DNA of 24,549 nucleotides, taken from the NCBI RefSeq assembly GCF_019052365.1, contig NZ_JAHQUY010000048.1, positions 1 through 24,549 on the forward strand, in the 5' to 3' direction. Below are positions 9,304-16,568 of the stretch, one piece after another. Under the pieces are notes generated by a model, which saw only the letters and a program-made list of their open reading frames with translations, had not been told where the DNA came from and searched no databases. The stretch is from Leyella stercorea (GTDB taxonomy: Bacteria > Bacteroidota > Bacteroidia > Bacteroidales > Bacteroidaceae). How positions within the stretch are numbered: the first letter of the stretch is position 1; every line of letters starts with the position of its first letter. The position numbers and the translations under genes are program-made.

Positions 9304-9837
9304 TTAATCTTTAATTATTGTTTTTAATTTTTCTAATCCATTCCAGCGCGGATCTACCGCTGCCTCTTCATTCTCGCCACTACTTCGGGTAGCTGAGTGT
9401 TCTTCGAGAACCTTTATCATCGCCGCGTTACATTTTCCAGGTGTATGCACGTGCTTAGCGGGAATGTTGAGTGCTATAAATTCGTAGATGAACCATGCCA
9501 CGTCGAGTACGCCTTCGCGCTCGTCGACGGTGATGAGGTCATCGTCTTCGGAATATCCTTCTCCAAACTTGACGATAAGGCGGTCGTCGCTTTCTACGTC
9601 CTGGTCCATATCGTCGAGGCAGAGGTCGCACGGAATAACGACCGAGCCTGCGGTGTGGAAGTCGAGCTCAAAATAGTTCTCCGTGCGGCGCACGTTTAAC
9701 GACACACTGACAGAGCCACGCTTGATTTCGTCCTCGTCCAACGACTCGAAATAAGCGTCGCCCAGGTTGAAATGGAGCGTTGTGAGGCCCTCGTTCAACT
9801 CCTTTAAATCTATCTTAAGCGATTCTAAATTACACAT
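9304..9837 (-). CDS. yceD: YceD/DUF177 family protein
   Basis: The 177-residue product begins at the ATG at 9835-9837 (MCNLESLKIDLKELNEG). The frame is open 13 codons further up to another ATG, but a promoter lies across that stretch, and Bacteroidetes homologues begin just before the YKIDLKG-like segment seen here. The family is linked to rRNA processing and large-subunit assembly and is almost always next to rpmF; the plant and bacterial members act in 23S rRNA maturation. A CDLCLDDMD motif occurs at the usual place (about residue 68), and acidic stretches follow (ESDDRLIVKFGEGYSEDDD). The C-terminal part includes DPRWNGLEKLK, typical of the family. Spacing to rpmF is 5 bases. Confidence 0.9.
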   Translation of the reverse strand: MCNLESLKIDLKELNEGLTTLHFNLGDAYFESLDEDEIKRGSVSVSLNVRRTENYFELDFHTAGSVVIPCDLCLDDMDQDVESDDRLIVKFGEGYSEDDDLITVDEREGVLDVAWFIYEFIALNIPAKHVHTPGKCNAAMIKVLEEHSATRSSGENEEAAVDPRWNGLEKLKTIIKD

Positions 9838-9845
9838 TTGGTGTG

Positions 9846-9876
9846 CAAAGTTACGAATATTCTGCGAATTACACAA
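9846..9876 (-). promoter_or_regulatory. Promoter of yceD-rpmF-fabH
   Basis: On the minus strand a TTG (9874-9876) is separated by 20 bases from TAACTTTG (9846-9853), the Bacteroidetes TTG-N20-TAnnTTTG pattern. Transcription would begin about 9839-9841, only 2-4 bases before the yceD ATG, so the message may be nearly leaderless. Two other promoters in this window share the same box and spacing. Confidence 0.7.
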
Positions 9877-9880
9877 CTGA

Positions 9881-11062
9881 TTACCAGAAAAGTTCTATTC
9901 TAAAGGTAGTTCCGACGCCCAATTCCGACTTTTTCACGTAGATTTTGCCGTGATGATACTCTTCTACAATGCGTTTGGCGAGCGACAGGCCCAATCCCCA
10001 GCCGCGTTTTTTCGTGGTGAATCCGGGTTTGAACACGTTGCCGATGTCCTTCTTGCGTATGCCTTTGCCGGTGTCTGCCACCTCGACTACGGCGCGTGCG
10101 CCTTCCTTCAAAATGGTGAGCGTAATGGTGCCGGCGCCTTCCATGGCGTCGACGGCGTTCTTGCAGAGGTTTTCTATCACCCACTCGAAGAGCGAGGCGT
10201 TGATGCGCACTATGACGTCTTCCTCGGGGAAGCGGCATATCATCTGCACCTTGCGCGACGTGCGGCGGTCCATATAGTCGACCACGTGCTGCATTATCTC
10301 CTTCAGATTTGTCTCCACAGGTTCGGGCAGCGATCCTATCTTCGAGAAGCGGTCGGCGATGAGCTGCAGGCGCTTCACGTCCTTGTCCATCTCGGGTATG
10401 AGCGGGTCGTCGGGGTGAGTCTCTTTCAGTATCTCGGTCCACGCCATGAGGCTCGATATCGGCGTACCGAGCTGGTGTGCCGTCTCCTTCGAGAGTCCTA
10501 CCCACACCTTGTTCTGCTCGGCGCGTTTCGACGTGAGCAGGGCGAAGATGGCTATGACGACGAATATCATCACCACGCCGAGCTGTATATAAGGATAGGA
10601 GGCGAGTCGGCGCAACATGACGGAGTCGGCGTAGCAGACATTGATGTACTCGTCGGAGTGTGATATGCTGTCGGCGTCTTCGTTAAGCGCGATACGTATC
10701 ACCTGACGCTCGGCGAGCATCTCCTTGCCGAGTTGCTCCACACGTCGCACGGAGTCGGCTGCCGTGTTGCATGTTTTCAGATTGATGTTGCGGTAAGCCT
10801 GCACGTCGCCGTTCGAGTCGAGCACGATGACGGGTATCGTGTTGTTGCCATTTATCACCTTTAGCACCAGATTGATGTCGGTGTTCTCGTCGGCGTTGTT
10901 CAGCGTGCGCATAGCCTCAGCCCAGACCGCCATCTTGTTGTGCTCCTCCCTGGCGAGGTCGCGTATGAGGATATGCGACACGACAAGTGACGCCACGGCG
11001 ATAATCACCGCGGCGAGCACAAGAAATATCTTCACTCTACGTATTTGGTCAGTCCATTGCAT
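9881..11062 (-). CDS. Two-TM sensor histidine kinase
   Basis: This 393-residue inner-membrane kinase has TM segments at residues 11-33 and 158-176. Between them is a periplasmic sensor of about 125 residues (NNTIPVIVLDSNGDVQAYRN resembles a PAS/Cache-like strand pattern). The dimerisation/phosphoacceptor helix carries His196 in KETAHQLGTPISSL. The ATPase domain shows the N box (ENLCKNAVDAM, about 297-307), the G1 box D330TGKGI, an F box (FKPGFTTKK) and the G2 box (GWGLGL). It should autophosphorylate on His196 and pass phosphate to a response regulator, but none is encoded nearby, so the partner is elsewhere. The gene stops 43 bases before yceD; yceD has its own promoter, so the kinase is likely only partly coupled. 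The signal sensed is not evident. Confidence 0.93.
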   Translation of the reverse strand: MQWTDQIRRVKIFLVLAAVIIAVASLVVSHILIRDLAREEHNKMAVWAEAMRTLNNADENTDINLVLKVINGNNTIPVIVLDSNGDVQAYRNINLKTCNTAADSVRRVEQLGKEMLAERQVIRIALNEDADSISHSDEYINVCYADSVMLRRLASYPYIQLGVVMIFVVIAIFALLTSKRAEQNKVWVGLSKETAHQLGTPISSLMAWTEILKETHPDDPLIPEMDKDVKRLQLIADRFSKIGSLPEPVETNLKEIMQHVVDYMDRRTSRKVQMICRFPEEDVIVRINASLFEWVIENLCKNAVDAMEGAGTITLTILKEGARAVVEVADTGKGIRKKDIGNVFKPGFTTKKRGWGLGLSLAKRIVEEYHHGKIYVKKSELGVGTTFRIELFW

Positions 11063-11108
11063 ATAACTAATAACGCAGTTACGGGCAGAATATTATTGAA
11101 GAAAGAAG

Positions 11109-11136
11109 GATTATTGCGCTTTCAAACGCAATAATC
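11109..11136 (-). terminator. Intrinsic terminator overlapping the stop codon of the Ser/Thr kinase gene
   Basis: Ten-base arms (11109-11118 and 11127-11136) pair perfectly around an 8-base loop. The hairpin overlaps the kinase gene's TGA at 11135-11137. Downstream on the minus strand is the pyrimidine-rich CCTTCTTTCTTC. It separates the kinase operon from the histidine-kinase gene that starts at 11062. Confidence 0.65.
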
Positions 11137-12085
11137 ACCAAAGATTGCTGTCCACCACTCTATTCACGCCGTCCGCTGCAACCGAATCTGTAGCAACAGT
11201 TTCTGTGCGTGTGTCTTGGCGTGCGTTGGTCATCACACCGATAACGACAAGCAGCAACACTATCAGCGCAACGAGCACGGCGTTCACAACGGCGAACGAC
11301 TTGCTCTTGCCTGCCAGCAAGCGCCTTATCTGGGCGATGTCGGAGGGTCGATGCTCGCGGTCGGCGGCGGCACACATGCGCCCTACTCTCGCAAGACTCT
11401 TGCTGTGCGCAGCCTCAGCCATGAACTCGAGCACCTTGCCGAACGAATAGATGTCGGCGCTGGGGTCGCTCTTGGCTCCGGGCAGCAACTGTTCTGGCGC
11501 CATATAGCCGATTGTTCCAGCCGGAATCTTGAGCACGCAGAAGGTCTCGCTGTCTGAAAGTCCGAAGTCGATGAGCTTAACGTCTCCTCCACGATGTGTC
11601 ACCATGATGTTCGAGGGCTTTATATCGCGATGAACGGTCTGCTTGGCGTGCATATACTCCATCGCGTCAAGCAGTTGGGCGGCAATCTTGCGCGCCTTCT
11701 CTTCAGTAAACGTTCCGCTTGTGACGGCTGTCTCAAGATTCTCGCCGTCTACATATTCCATGACGATGCACTCGCCAAGTTCTTCTACCGGCTCCATGCT
11801 TATGGTGCGACAGATGTTGGGATGATCGAGCTGCAAGCCTATCTCAAACTCCTTCATGAGCGCCTGGCGATATACGGGCGTGAAGGCGAAGTCGGGCTTC
11901 AAGCACTTCAGCATATAGCGCTTGCCGTATCTCACGGCAGAGAGCAAGCGCGAAAAGCCCGACTTCGAGACATAGACTTCGCTAATGTTCGAAAAGCCGC
12001 TGTCGTGCTGCGCGCCGCTGAAGCCGCACTCACTGCCAAAGCCTGCCACGAATCCTGATGTGGGTCGTTTCTCCTTGTCGTCCAT
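11135..12085 (-). CDS. Transmembrane Hanks-type Ser/Thr protein kinase
   Basis: The 316-residue product (ATG at 12083-12085) has a eukaryote-like kinase domain at about residues 35-258: the ATP lysine K60 (YMLKCL), an alpha-C Glu near 79-81, the catalytic loop HRDIKPSN (152-159), DFG (173-175), a TIGYMAPEQL activation end and DIYSFGK. The Gly-rich loop is poor: SKSGFSRLLSA keeps one glycine instead of GxGxxG. A membrane helix at 264-286 is followed by a ~30-residue periplasmic tail, so the kinase domain is cytoplasmic. A GTG two codons upstream could also be used, but the ATG forms TGATG with the preceding stop, which suggests translational coupling. The kinase is the last gene of an operon with an HTH-like protein and a surface LRR lipoprotein; these are candidate substrate and sensor, by inference. 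Confidence 0.93.
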   Translation of the reverse strand: MDDKEKRPTSGFVAGFGSECGFSGAQHDSGFSNISEVYVSKSGFSRLLSAVRYGKRYMLKCLKPDFAFTPVYRQALMKEFEIGLQLDHPNICRTISMEPVEELGECIVMEYVDGENLETAVTSGTFTEEKARKIAAQLLDAMEYMHAKQTVHRDIKPSNIMVTHRGGDVKLIDFGLSDSETFCVLKIPAGTIGYMAPEQLLPGAKSDPSADIYSFGKVLEFMAEAAHSKSLARVGRMCAAADREHRPSDIAQIRRLLAGKSKSFAVVNAVLVALIVLLLVVIGVMTNARQDTRTETVATDSVAADGVNRVVDSNLW

Positions 12086-12660
12086 CAGCACGATTCTTTA
12101 ACAACCCTAACTATCGAAAGTCCGCCGTTGCGACCCGCTACGAACGGCGGTGTGCGCTCGCCGGCGCGCTCAAGGAACGGCAGATACAGCGGTTGCTCGG
12201 CAATGAAGCAACCCGTAACGAAACTGTCGCCAGGCAGCATTTTGCTGTTGTGCGACACGAGCACGGCATATCGGCTGTCGCCCTGATATTCAAGTCGCAC
12301 AATGCGGTTGGGGCTCCAGCCTATCTCTACCTCGTCGCCGCGATTGAGGTCGCTGCTCATGAGTTGGTTGGCGTTAAAGAACGACGAGTTGTAGCACGGA
12401 CTCGTCTTCAGCCATGCCACAAACTTAGTGTAGTCGGCATGACCGATATAGCGCGCCAGCACATTCAGCGTAGCCACGCGTGGCGTGTGCTCGTCGCCTA
12501 CATAGTTGTAAAGACGCTTCAGTGTGGATGTCGACACGGTTGCATTGTATTTCTTCTTAAGCATCAGCGAGAACACCTCGAAGTCGGTGGACGTAGCAAG
12601 TGTGTCCTCGTATTTCTCCTTTACGAGACGCTTGAGTTCTTCTATTTCTGGTGAGTTCAT
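12085..12660 (-). CDS. HTH-like small protein of a Bacteroidetes family, coupled to the Ser/Thr kinase
   Basis: The product has 191 residues and no signal or TM segment, so it is cytoplasmic. Residues 1-80 are helical, with STSTLKRLYNYVGDEHTPRV and ATLNVLARYIGHADYTKF. This is a pattern I associate with an N-terminal, HTH-like domain common in Bacteroidetes regulatory proteins. Residues 95-190 look like a small beta-barrel (NRGDEVEIGWSPNRIVRLEY, NSKMLPGDSFVTGCFI). DNA binding is plausible but I cannot name the family. The start overlaps the stop of the LRR gene by 4 bases (ATGA), and its own stop overlaps the kinase ATG (TGATG). Such tight coupling suggests it works with the kinase, as a phosphorylated target or regulator; this is inference. 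Confidence 0.75.
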   Translation of the reverse strand: MNSPEIEELKRLVKEKYEDTLATSTDFEVFSLMLKKKYNATVSTSTLKRLYNYVGDEHTPRVATLNVLARYIGHADYTKFVAWLKTSPCYNSSFFNANQLMSSDLNRGDEVEIGWSPNRIVRLEYQGDSRYAVLVSHNSKMLPGDSFVTGCFIAEQPLYLPFLERAGERTPPFVAGRNGGLSIVRVVKESC

Positions 12661-14297
12661 TCTTCTACGATATTATCAAAAACATTCCATTTTGCATTCG
12701 CACGATAGTATTTCTTCCTGCCTTTCGGCACATGCAGTCGGCAGGTCTTCACGAAGTCGGCGCCGGTTGTGGCGAAGGTATTGCTGCCACATACCGGCGG
12801 AAGTGGGGCTGTTATGTACAAATCGGTGAGCGGACAGCCGTCAAACACGTAGTCGGACAGCAGTTCGACGTCGTCGCCAAGGCGCACAGTCTTTAGGTCG
12901 GCACATTTCTGGAACACGCCGGTCGGCAACATCTTCAGTGTGGAAGGCAGCGCTACTTCCCTCACCTTACTGTTATAGAAAGCACATTCGCCTATTTGGG
13001 TGAGTCCTGCCGGAAACACGAACTTCTCAATGCTACAGTCGCGGAAGGCATACGGACCAACTGCTGTCACTGTGGCTGGCAATGCGTAGTCGCCTCGCTT
13101 GCCCATCGGGAACCACAATATGCTCTTGGCGTCGCCGCTCAGCAGTACGCCGTCACTACTTGTGTATGATGTGTTGGCACGCGACACGCTTATCTCTTCA
13201 AGCGATGTGCATCCAGCCGACGGAACGATACTGCTTACAGTAGCCGGTATCACTATGCTGCGCAGCGATGAACAGTTGAGGAAGGCGTCTTTTTCTATCC
13301 TCACCACGTCCATCGGCAACTTTATATTCTTCAGATTGCTGCACGCGGCAAACAGTCCCACTCCTACGACGTCGTCTTCCGAATAGCGCGCAGCATCATA
13401 CACACCGCCTCCTGCGACAATGCGTGCTCCTGATATGTCTATATCGGCAAGTCGCCCGTTTGTAGCACGACCGTCTATGCCGCGTCCTGCCATGTGGCGC
13501 AGGGTGCGAAGGTCGTCGCCGTTGAGCGGTCCGGCTATAGAGATGGTGGTGTATTTGTAGATGTCGTCGCCTATGACTACCGAGAGCATGCCAGCCTCAT
13601 CCAAAACCACAGCGGTTGGAGTTGTAAACGAAAGCGGTTCGCCCACAGCCTCGCCATTTCTGTTCTTGGCGAAGGGGCATATTGTGTATGCCGTGCTCGG
13701 ATGCAGATTGCCTATGCGCAAGCGGTAGAATCCGTCAGCGCCCACTGAGCCTGCCTGCATTATGGTTGTTTCCTTCTCACCGTCGCTCATCGCGGCTCCA
13801 TCCTGACGCGACACGCGGCAACCGCTTTCGGCTATCTCGTCGCCGCCGTCGTCAGCAATGCGATAGCCCACGATTACACTCATCGGACTGCTGCTCAACA
13901 CCTTCACGTCGCCGATAGTTGGCTGCAGATTCGGTAGTGTTGTGAAGTTGAGAGTCTCGCCCGACAGTACGGCGGTGCCGTTACCGCCTTGCAACATATA
14001 ATAATATGTGGTGCCTGCCGTGAGATTACGCAAGCGCATGCTCACACTGCCGTCCGCAGCTTCAAGCGCTTCCGAACGTTCGCTCATACTCTCGTCGGCT
14101 CCATAGCGGAACCACAACTGCGGCATATCCGCACTATTGTCCGTTTGGCACAGTCCTGATATTGTAGCTTCCGTTCGGGTTATATCCGTAGCCGGCAGAG
14201 TCTGCAAGTGCGGCTCAAGACTGTCGGGTTTGTCGCTACTGCACGAACACAAGAGCGCCACTACTGTCACGAAAGTGATATAGAACCGACTGAACAT
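12657..14297 (-). CDS. Surface lipoprotein with Fn3-like domains and BspA-type leucine-rich repeats
   Basis: The start is the ATG at 14295-14297 (MFSRFYITFVTVVALLCSC), giving 546 residues; a Met nine codons upstream would put polar residues before the signal peptide. The lipobox cysteine is Cys17 or Cys19, followed by SSDKPD. Two Fn3-like domains follow (about 28-105 and 110-225, each ending in LNFTTLP or LSFTTPT). Residues 290-520 hold LRR_5/BspA-type repeats (AFLNCSSLRSIVIPATVSSI, AFRDCSIEKFVFPAGLTQIG, VFQKCADLKTVRL). The C-terminal KGRKKYYRANAKWNVFDNI is typical of such proteins. BspA-type repeats often mediate binding to host proteins or other bacteria; the ligand here is unknown. It overlaps the next gene by 4 bases and precedes a Ser/Thr kinase, so it may be the outer-surface part of a signalling unit. 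Confidence 0.88.
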   Translation of the reverse strand: MFSRFYITFVTVVALLCSCSSDKPDSLEPHLQTLPATDITRTEATISGLCQTDNSADMPQLWFRYGADESMSERSEALEAADGSVSMRLRNLTAGTTYYYMLQGGNGTAVLSGETLNFTTLPNLQPTIGDVKVLSSSPMSVIVGYRIADDGGDEIAESGCRVSRQDGAAMSDGEKETTIMQAGSVGADGFYRLRIGNLHPSTAYTICPFAKNRNGEAVGEPLSFTTPTAVVLDEAGMLSVVIGDDIYKYTTISIAGPLNGDDLRTLRHMAGRGIDGRATNGRLADIDISGARIVAGGGVYDAARYSEDDVVGVGLFAACSNLKNIKLPMDVVRIEKDAFLNCSSLRSIVIPATVSSIVPSAGCTSLEEISVSRANTSYTSSDGVLLSGDAKSILWFPMGKRGDYALPATVTAVGPYAFRDCSIEKFVFPAGLTQIGECAFYNSKVREVALPSTLKMLPTGVFQKCADLKTVRLGDDVELLSDYVFDGCPLTDLYITAPLPPVCGSNTFATTGADFVKTCRLHVPKGRKKYYRANAKWNVFDNIVEE

Positions 14298-14365
14298 ATT
14301 ATTATGATATAAGCTATGATTCATATCTCAAGTTGTTTTCACATATATTATATAGAAACACTTTC

Positions 14366-15448
14366 TCAACGCTTGGCGGGTTTCGTTATCACACTATTCT
14401 TTCCAATGCGTATGCCAATACCCACACATCCCTGCCACTGGTTGCCGCCGATTGTAAGCGTAGAGGCGCTCACGCTGAGTCTGCCCTTTGTAAAGAGCAC
14501 GCCAATCTCCGCTGCCACGCCTTTATGTGTGAGTCCGTCGTTGCGCAACCATCCTCCGCCTTCGCTTTTTGCGAGTTGCCATGCGGTAGTTTGCTTGGCG
14601 TAACCGGCTCCCTCAAAGACGTTGAAGTTGGCATTTATGCGATGTATCAAGCCCGCTGTGACGGCATATTCTGAAGTATGCGTGCTACCCGAATAGTATG
14701 GCTTCACAGTAGCTCCGTCTCTATAGCCCTCGCGGTTGCACGCTCCTACGGTCTTCTTGCCAGAGCGCAGATTGGTGCTGGCATGAACGTAGCCACCGTG
14801 ACGACTCATCACGGCTATCATCGCTCCCCACGACGGACCGTCTGTGTGCATCGAGGCTGTGAGCAACGTATAGAGATGCAAGGGCACGATGCGACGCGGT
14901 GGCGCCACGGTAACTGTGTCTACAATAGCCTGTGTGTACACAACGGTGTCGTGCTTCTCCACGACAGCTGCCTGCGGCAGGCGAAGACGCATCTCGTATG
15001 TCATGCGACTCTCCAGCTTTGTACCGAACGCATAGTCGCGCAGCACTCCCCATTGCGGGTGTTTCAGCGTTATGCTCTTTGTGCCTTTAGGCAGGAAAAG
15101 CCATATCTCGCCTACCTTGTCGCGACGCTCAACGATGCCTAACGGCGAAGAGAAAGCGAAGTCGGCTGGGGCTACCACCTTCAGCAGTGCGCATGCCTCG
15201 TCGTTAAGGTCGCGCACAGCGTCGATGAAAGCGCTCACATCGGTGGGCAACTGACGGAAGCTCTCTACAGAGAACGTGCTGTCGGCAGGCGCTGGCGCAT
15301 CTGCGGTTTCCGCTGCAGACAGTAACGGCACAGCTGCCTTAGCGTCCTGCAACGAGAGGCAGCATAAAGCGACGGTATACGCCACACAAAGCATCACGTT
15401 GCGTAGCGTCCGGCTTATACTTATTGTCCGAGAACTATTGTTTAGCAT
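14366..15448 (-). CDS. Exported protein, probably outer-membrane beta-barrel, in the kinase operon
   Basis: The 360-residue product has a long signal peptide (residues 1-39, ending QDAKA-AV). Residues about 65-155 contain a PEGA-like pattern seen in Bacteroidetes surface proteins: NDEACALLKVVAPADFAFSS, then GEIWLFLPKGTKSITLKHP and WGVLRDYAF. The second half has alternating hydrophobic strands (SWGAMIAVMSRHGGYVHAS, YAVTAGLIHRINANFNVFEG, AAEIGVLFTKGRLSVSASTL, GCVGIGIRIGK), which suggests an outer-membrane barrel of about eight strands. Similar proteins occur beside Ser/Thr kinase genes in this phylum. I cannot assign a function. No TAnnTTTG promoter is visible just upstream. The LRR gene starts 68 bases after its stop, so they are probably cotranscribed. 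Confidence 0.75.
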   Translation of the reverse strand: MLNNSSRTISISRTLRNVMLCVAYTVALCCLSLQDAKAAVPLLSAAETADAPAPADSTFSVESFRQLPTDVSAFIDAVRDLNDEACALLKVVAPADFAFSSPLGIVERRDKVGEIWLFLPKGTKSITLKHPQWGVLRDYAFGTKLESRMTYEMRLRLPQAAVVEKHDTVVYTQAIVDTVTVAPPRRIVPLHLYTLLTASMHTDGPSWGAMIAVMSRHGGYVHASTNLRSGKKTVGACNREGYRDGATVKPYYSGSTHTSEYAVTAGLIHRINANFNVFEGAGYAKQTTAWQLAKSEGGGWLRNDGLTHKGVAAEIGVLFTKGRLSVSASTLTIGGNQWQGCVGIGIRIGKNSVITKPAKR

Positions 15449-15475
15449 AATACAATGTCTTTTTATTCAGGATTA

Positions 15476-15501
15476 AAGTCGGCTAAGATTAGAGCCGACT
15501 T
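15476..15501 (-). terminator. Hairpin between the fimbrillin/peptidase run and the kinase run; weak terminator or attenuator
   Basis: Nine-base arms (15476-15484 and 15493-15501) pair perfectly around an 8-base loop, 8 bases after the stop of the upstream gene. On the minus strand only TTTAATCC follows, so termination would be partial. The 3' arm lies in a 19-base sequence that repeats the end of the upstream coding region (15464-15482 against 15510-15528), which allows an alternative pairing. Confidence 0.45.
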
Positions 15502-15508
15502 GCTTTGT

Positions 15509-16555
15509 CTATTCAAGATTAAAGTCGGAGATGTCTATCACTCCTTCCGAACTGCCGACGGTTGCCGATGGCTGCCACGTTCGCACGTGTATGAGCGGCA
15601 TGGAAGGATTGCGGAAGTCCCACAGCAGAAACAGCCAACCGTCGTCCGAGTAGCGGTCGCTGCTGTAGCGTTGGCGCAGCGAAACGCCGTAGATGCCGTC
15701 TTTCGTAGGATGGCGCATGATGCGGAAGTCGGAGAACCTCACGTCGACTGTCTTGTTGATGGCGAACACCTTGGCGAGTCGCGCGAGATAGTCGCGCTTG
15801 GTGTGCAGGGCGTAAGTAACGCGCGAGTCAGACCCAATGCCGGCGGTCGTAGCCGACTCCTTCACCACATTGCCAACGATGATGAGTGCCTCGTCGCTGA
15901 ACACCTGTCTGAGGAAGTCGATGTCCTTCGTGGTGTATGCCGTGCGCAGATGCTCGCAGTAGTTGAGTATCTGACGGCGGCGCGAGGCATCGGTCTCCGT
16001 CAGCTTGCCCTTCAATATCTTCGCCGCCTCTTTGTAGAACGGACTGCTCTGCGATATCTTGCGTATGTCGGCCTGCGTGAGCTTCACCGCGTGTCCTTTA
16101 CTCTCACGGCGCGACTTGCTGTCGGAAGGTCCTGCCGACTCTACAGACCGATTCTCCATATCCATGTTCTGCCTCGTCAGTTCGTCTTCGGGCACCACAG
16201 CCTTTGTTTGCGCCGCAGCACCAGCCGTGAATGTCACCATTCCGTTAGTGTCTACGTATCCCTCGCGCCCTGTAGCCATCTCGCGGAAGCGGAGTCTGCC
16301 GCCACGGAAGCGCGTGTCTATCATACATCCGCGCAGAGGAATGCGGAAAAGCGTGTTGCCTTGGGCGTCTTCCACTACGTACTGGCGCTGCCCCGATGCC
16401 ACAATCTGCTCCACGACCTCCATGCCTTCGTTCAGTCCGTAGCGCGTCTCCTTCATGTTTTTCTTATAACCACCAAAGGGCAGCAGCCATAAAGCCACTG
16501 CCCATAGGAGGAGCGCCAGCGCTACGGCTGACAATATGCCGGTAGTTTTCTTCAT
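15509..16555 (-). CDS. Membrane-anchored protein with C-terminal NTF2-like domain
   Basis: I place the start at the ATG at 16553-16555 (MKKTTGILSAVALALLLWAV), giving 348 residues; a Met 13 codons upstream would overlap the preceding gene and add charged residues. Residues 5-26 form one membrane helix or uncleaved signal. Residues 35-115 are a small beta-rich domain (RQYVVEDAQGNTLFRIPLRG, REGYVDTNGMVTF). A charged linker follows. Residues about 185-330 resemble NTF2-like folds of Bacteroidetes: ILNYCEHLRTAYTTKDIDFL, VFSDEALIIVGNVV, RVTYALHTKRDYLARLAKVF, FSDFRIMRHPTKDGIYGVSL and GWLFLLWDF. The function is unknown; the fold can bind ligands or mediate contacts. It begins 13 bases after the fimbrillin stop and belongs to that operon. 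Confidence 0.72.
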   Translation of the reverse strand: MKKTTGILSAVALALLLWAVALWLLPFGGYKKNMKETRYGLNEGMEVVEQIVASGQRQYVVEDAQGNTLFRIPLRGCMIDTRFRGGRLRFREMATGREGYVDTNGMVTFTAGAAAQTKAVVPEDELTRQNMDMENRSVESAGPSDSKSRRESKGHAVKLTQADIRKISQSSPFYKEAAKILKGKLTETDASRRRQILNYCEHLRTAYTTKDIDFLRQVFSDEALIIVGNVVKESATTAGIGSDSRVTYALHTKRDYLARLAKVFAINKTVDVRFSDFRIMRHPTKDGIYGVSLRQRYSSDRYSDDGWLFLLWDFRNPSMPLIHVRTWQPSATVGSSEGVIDISDFNLE

Positions 16556-16568
16556 ACGAATCGTTTTA

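Noticed and set aside
15455..16492. Plus-strand ORF of 345 codons
   Set aside because: It is antisense to the NTF2-like gene, which has a TM segment, recognisable fold pattern and operon spacing; the plus frame has none.
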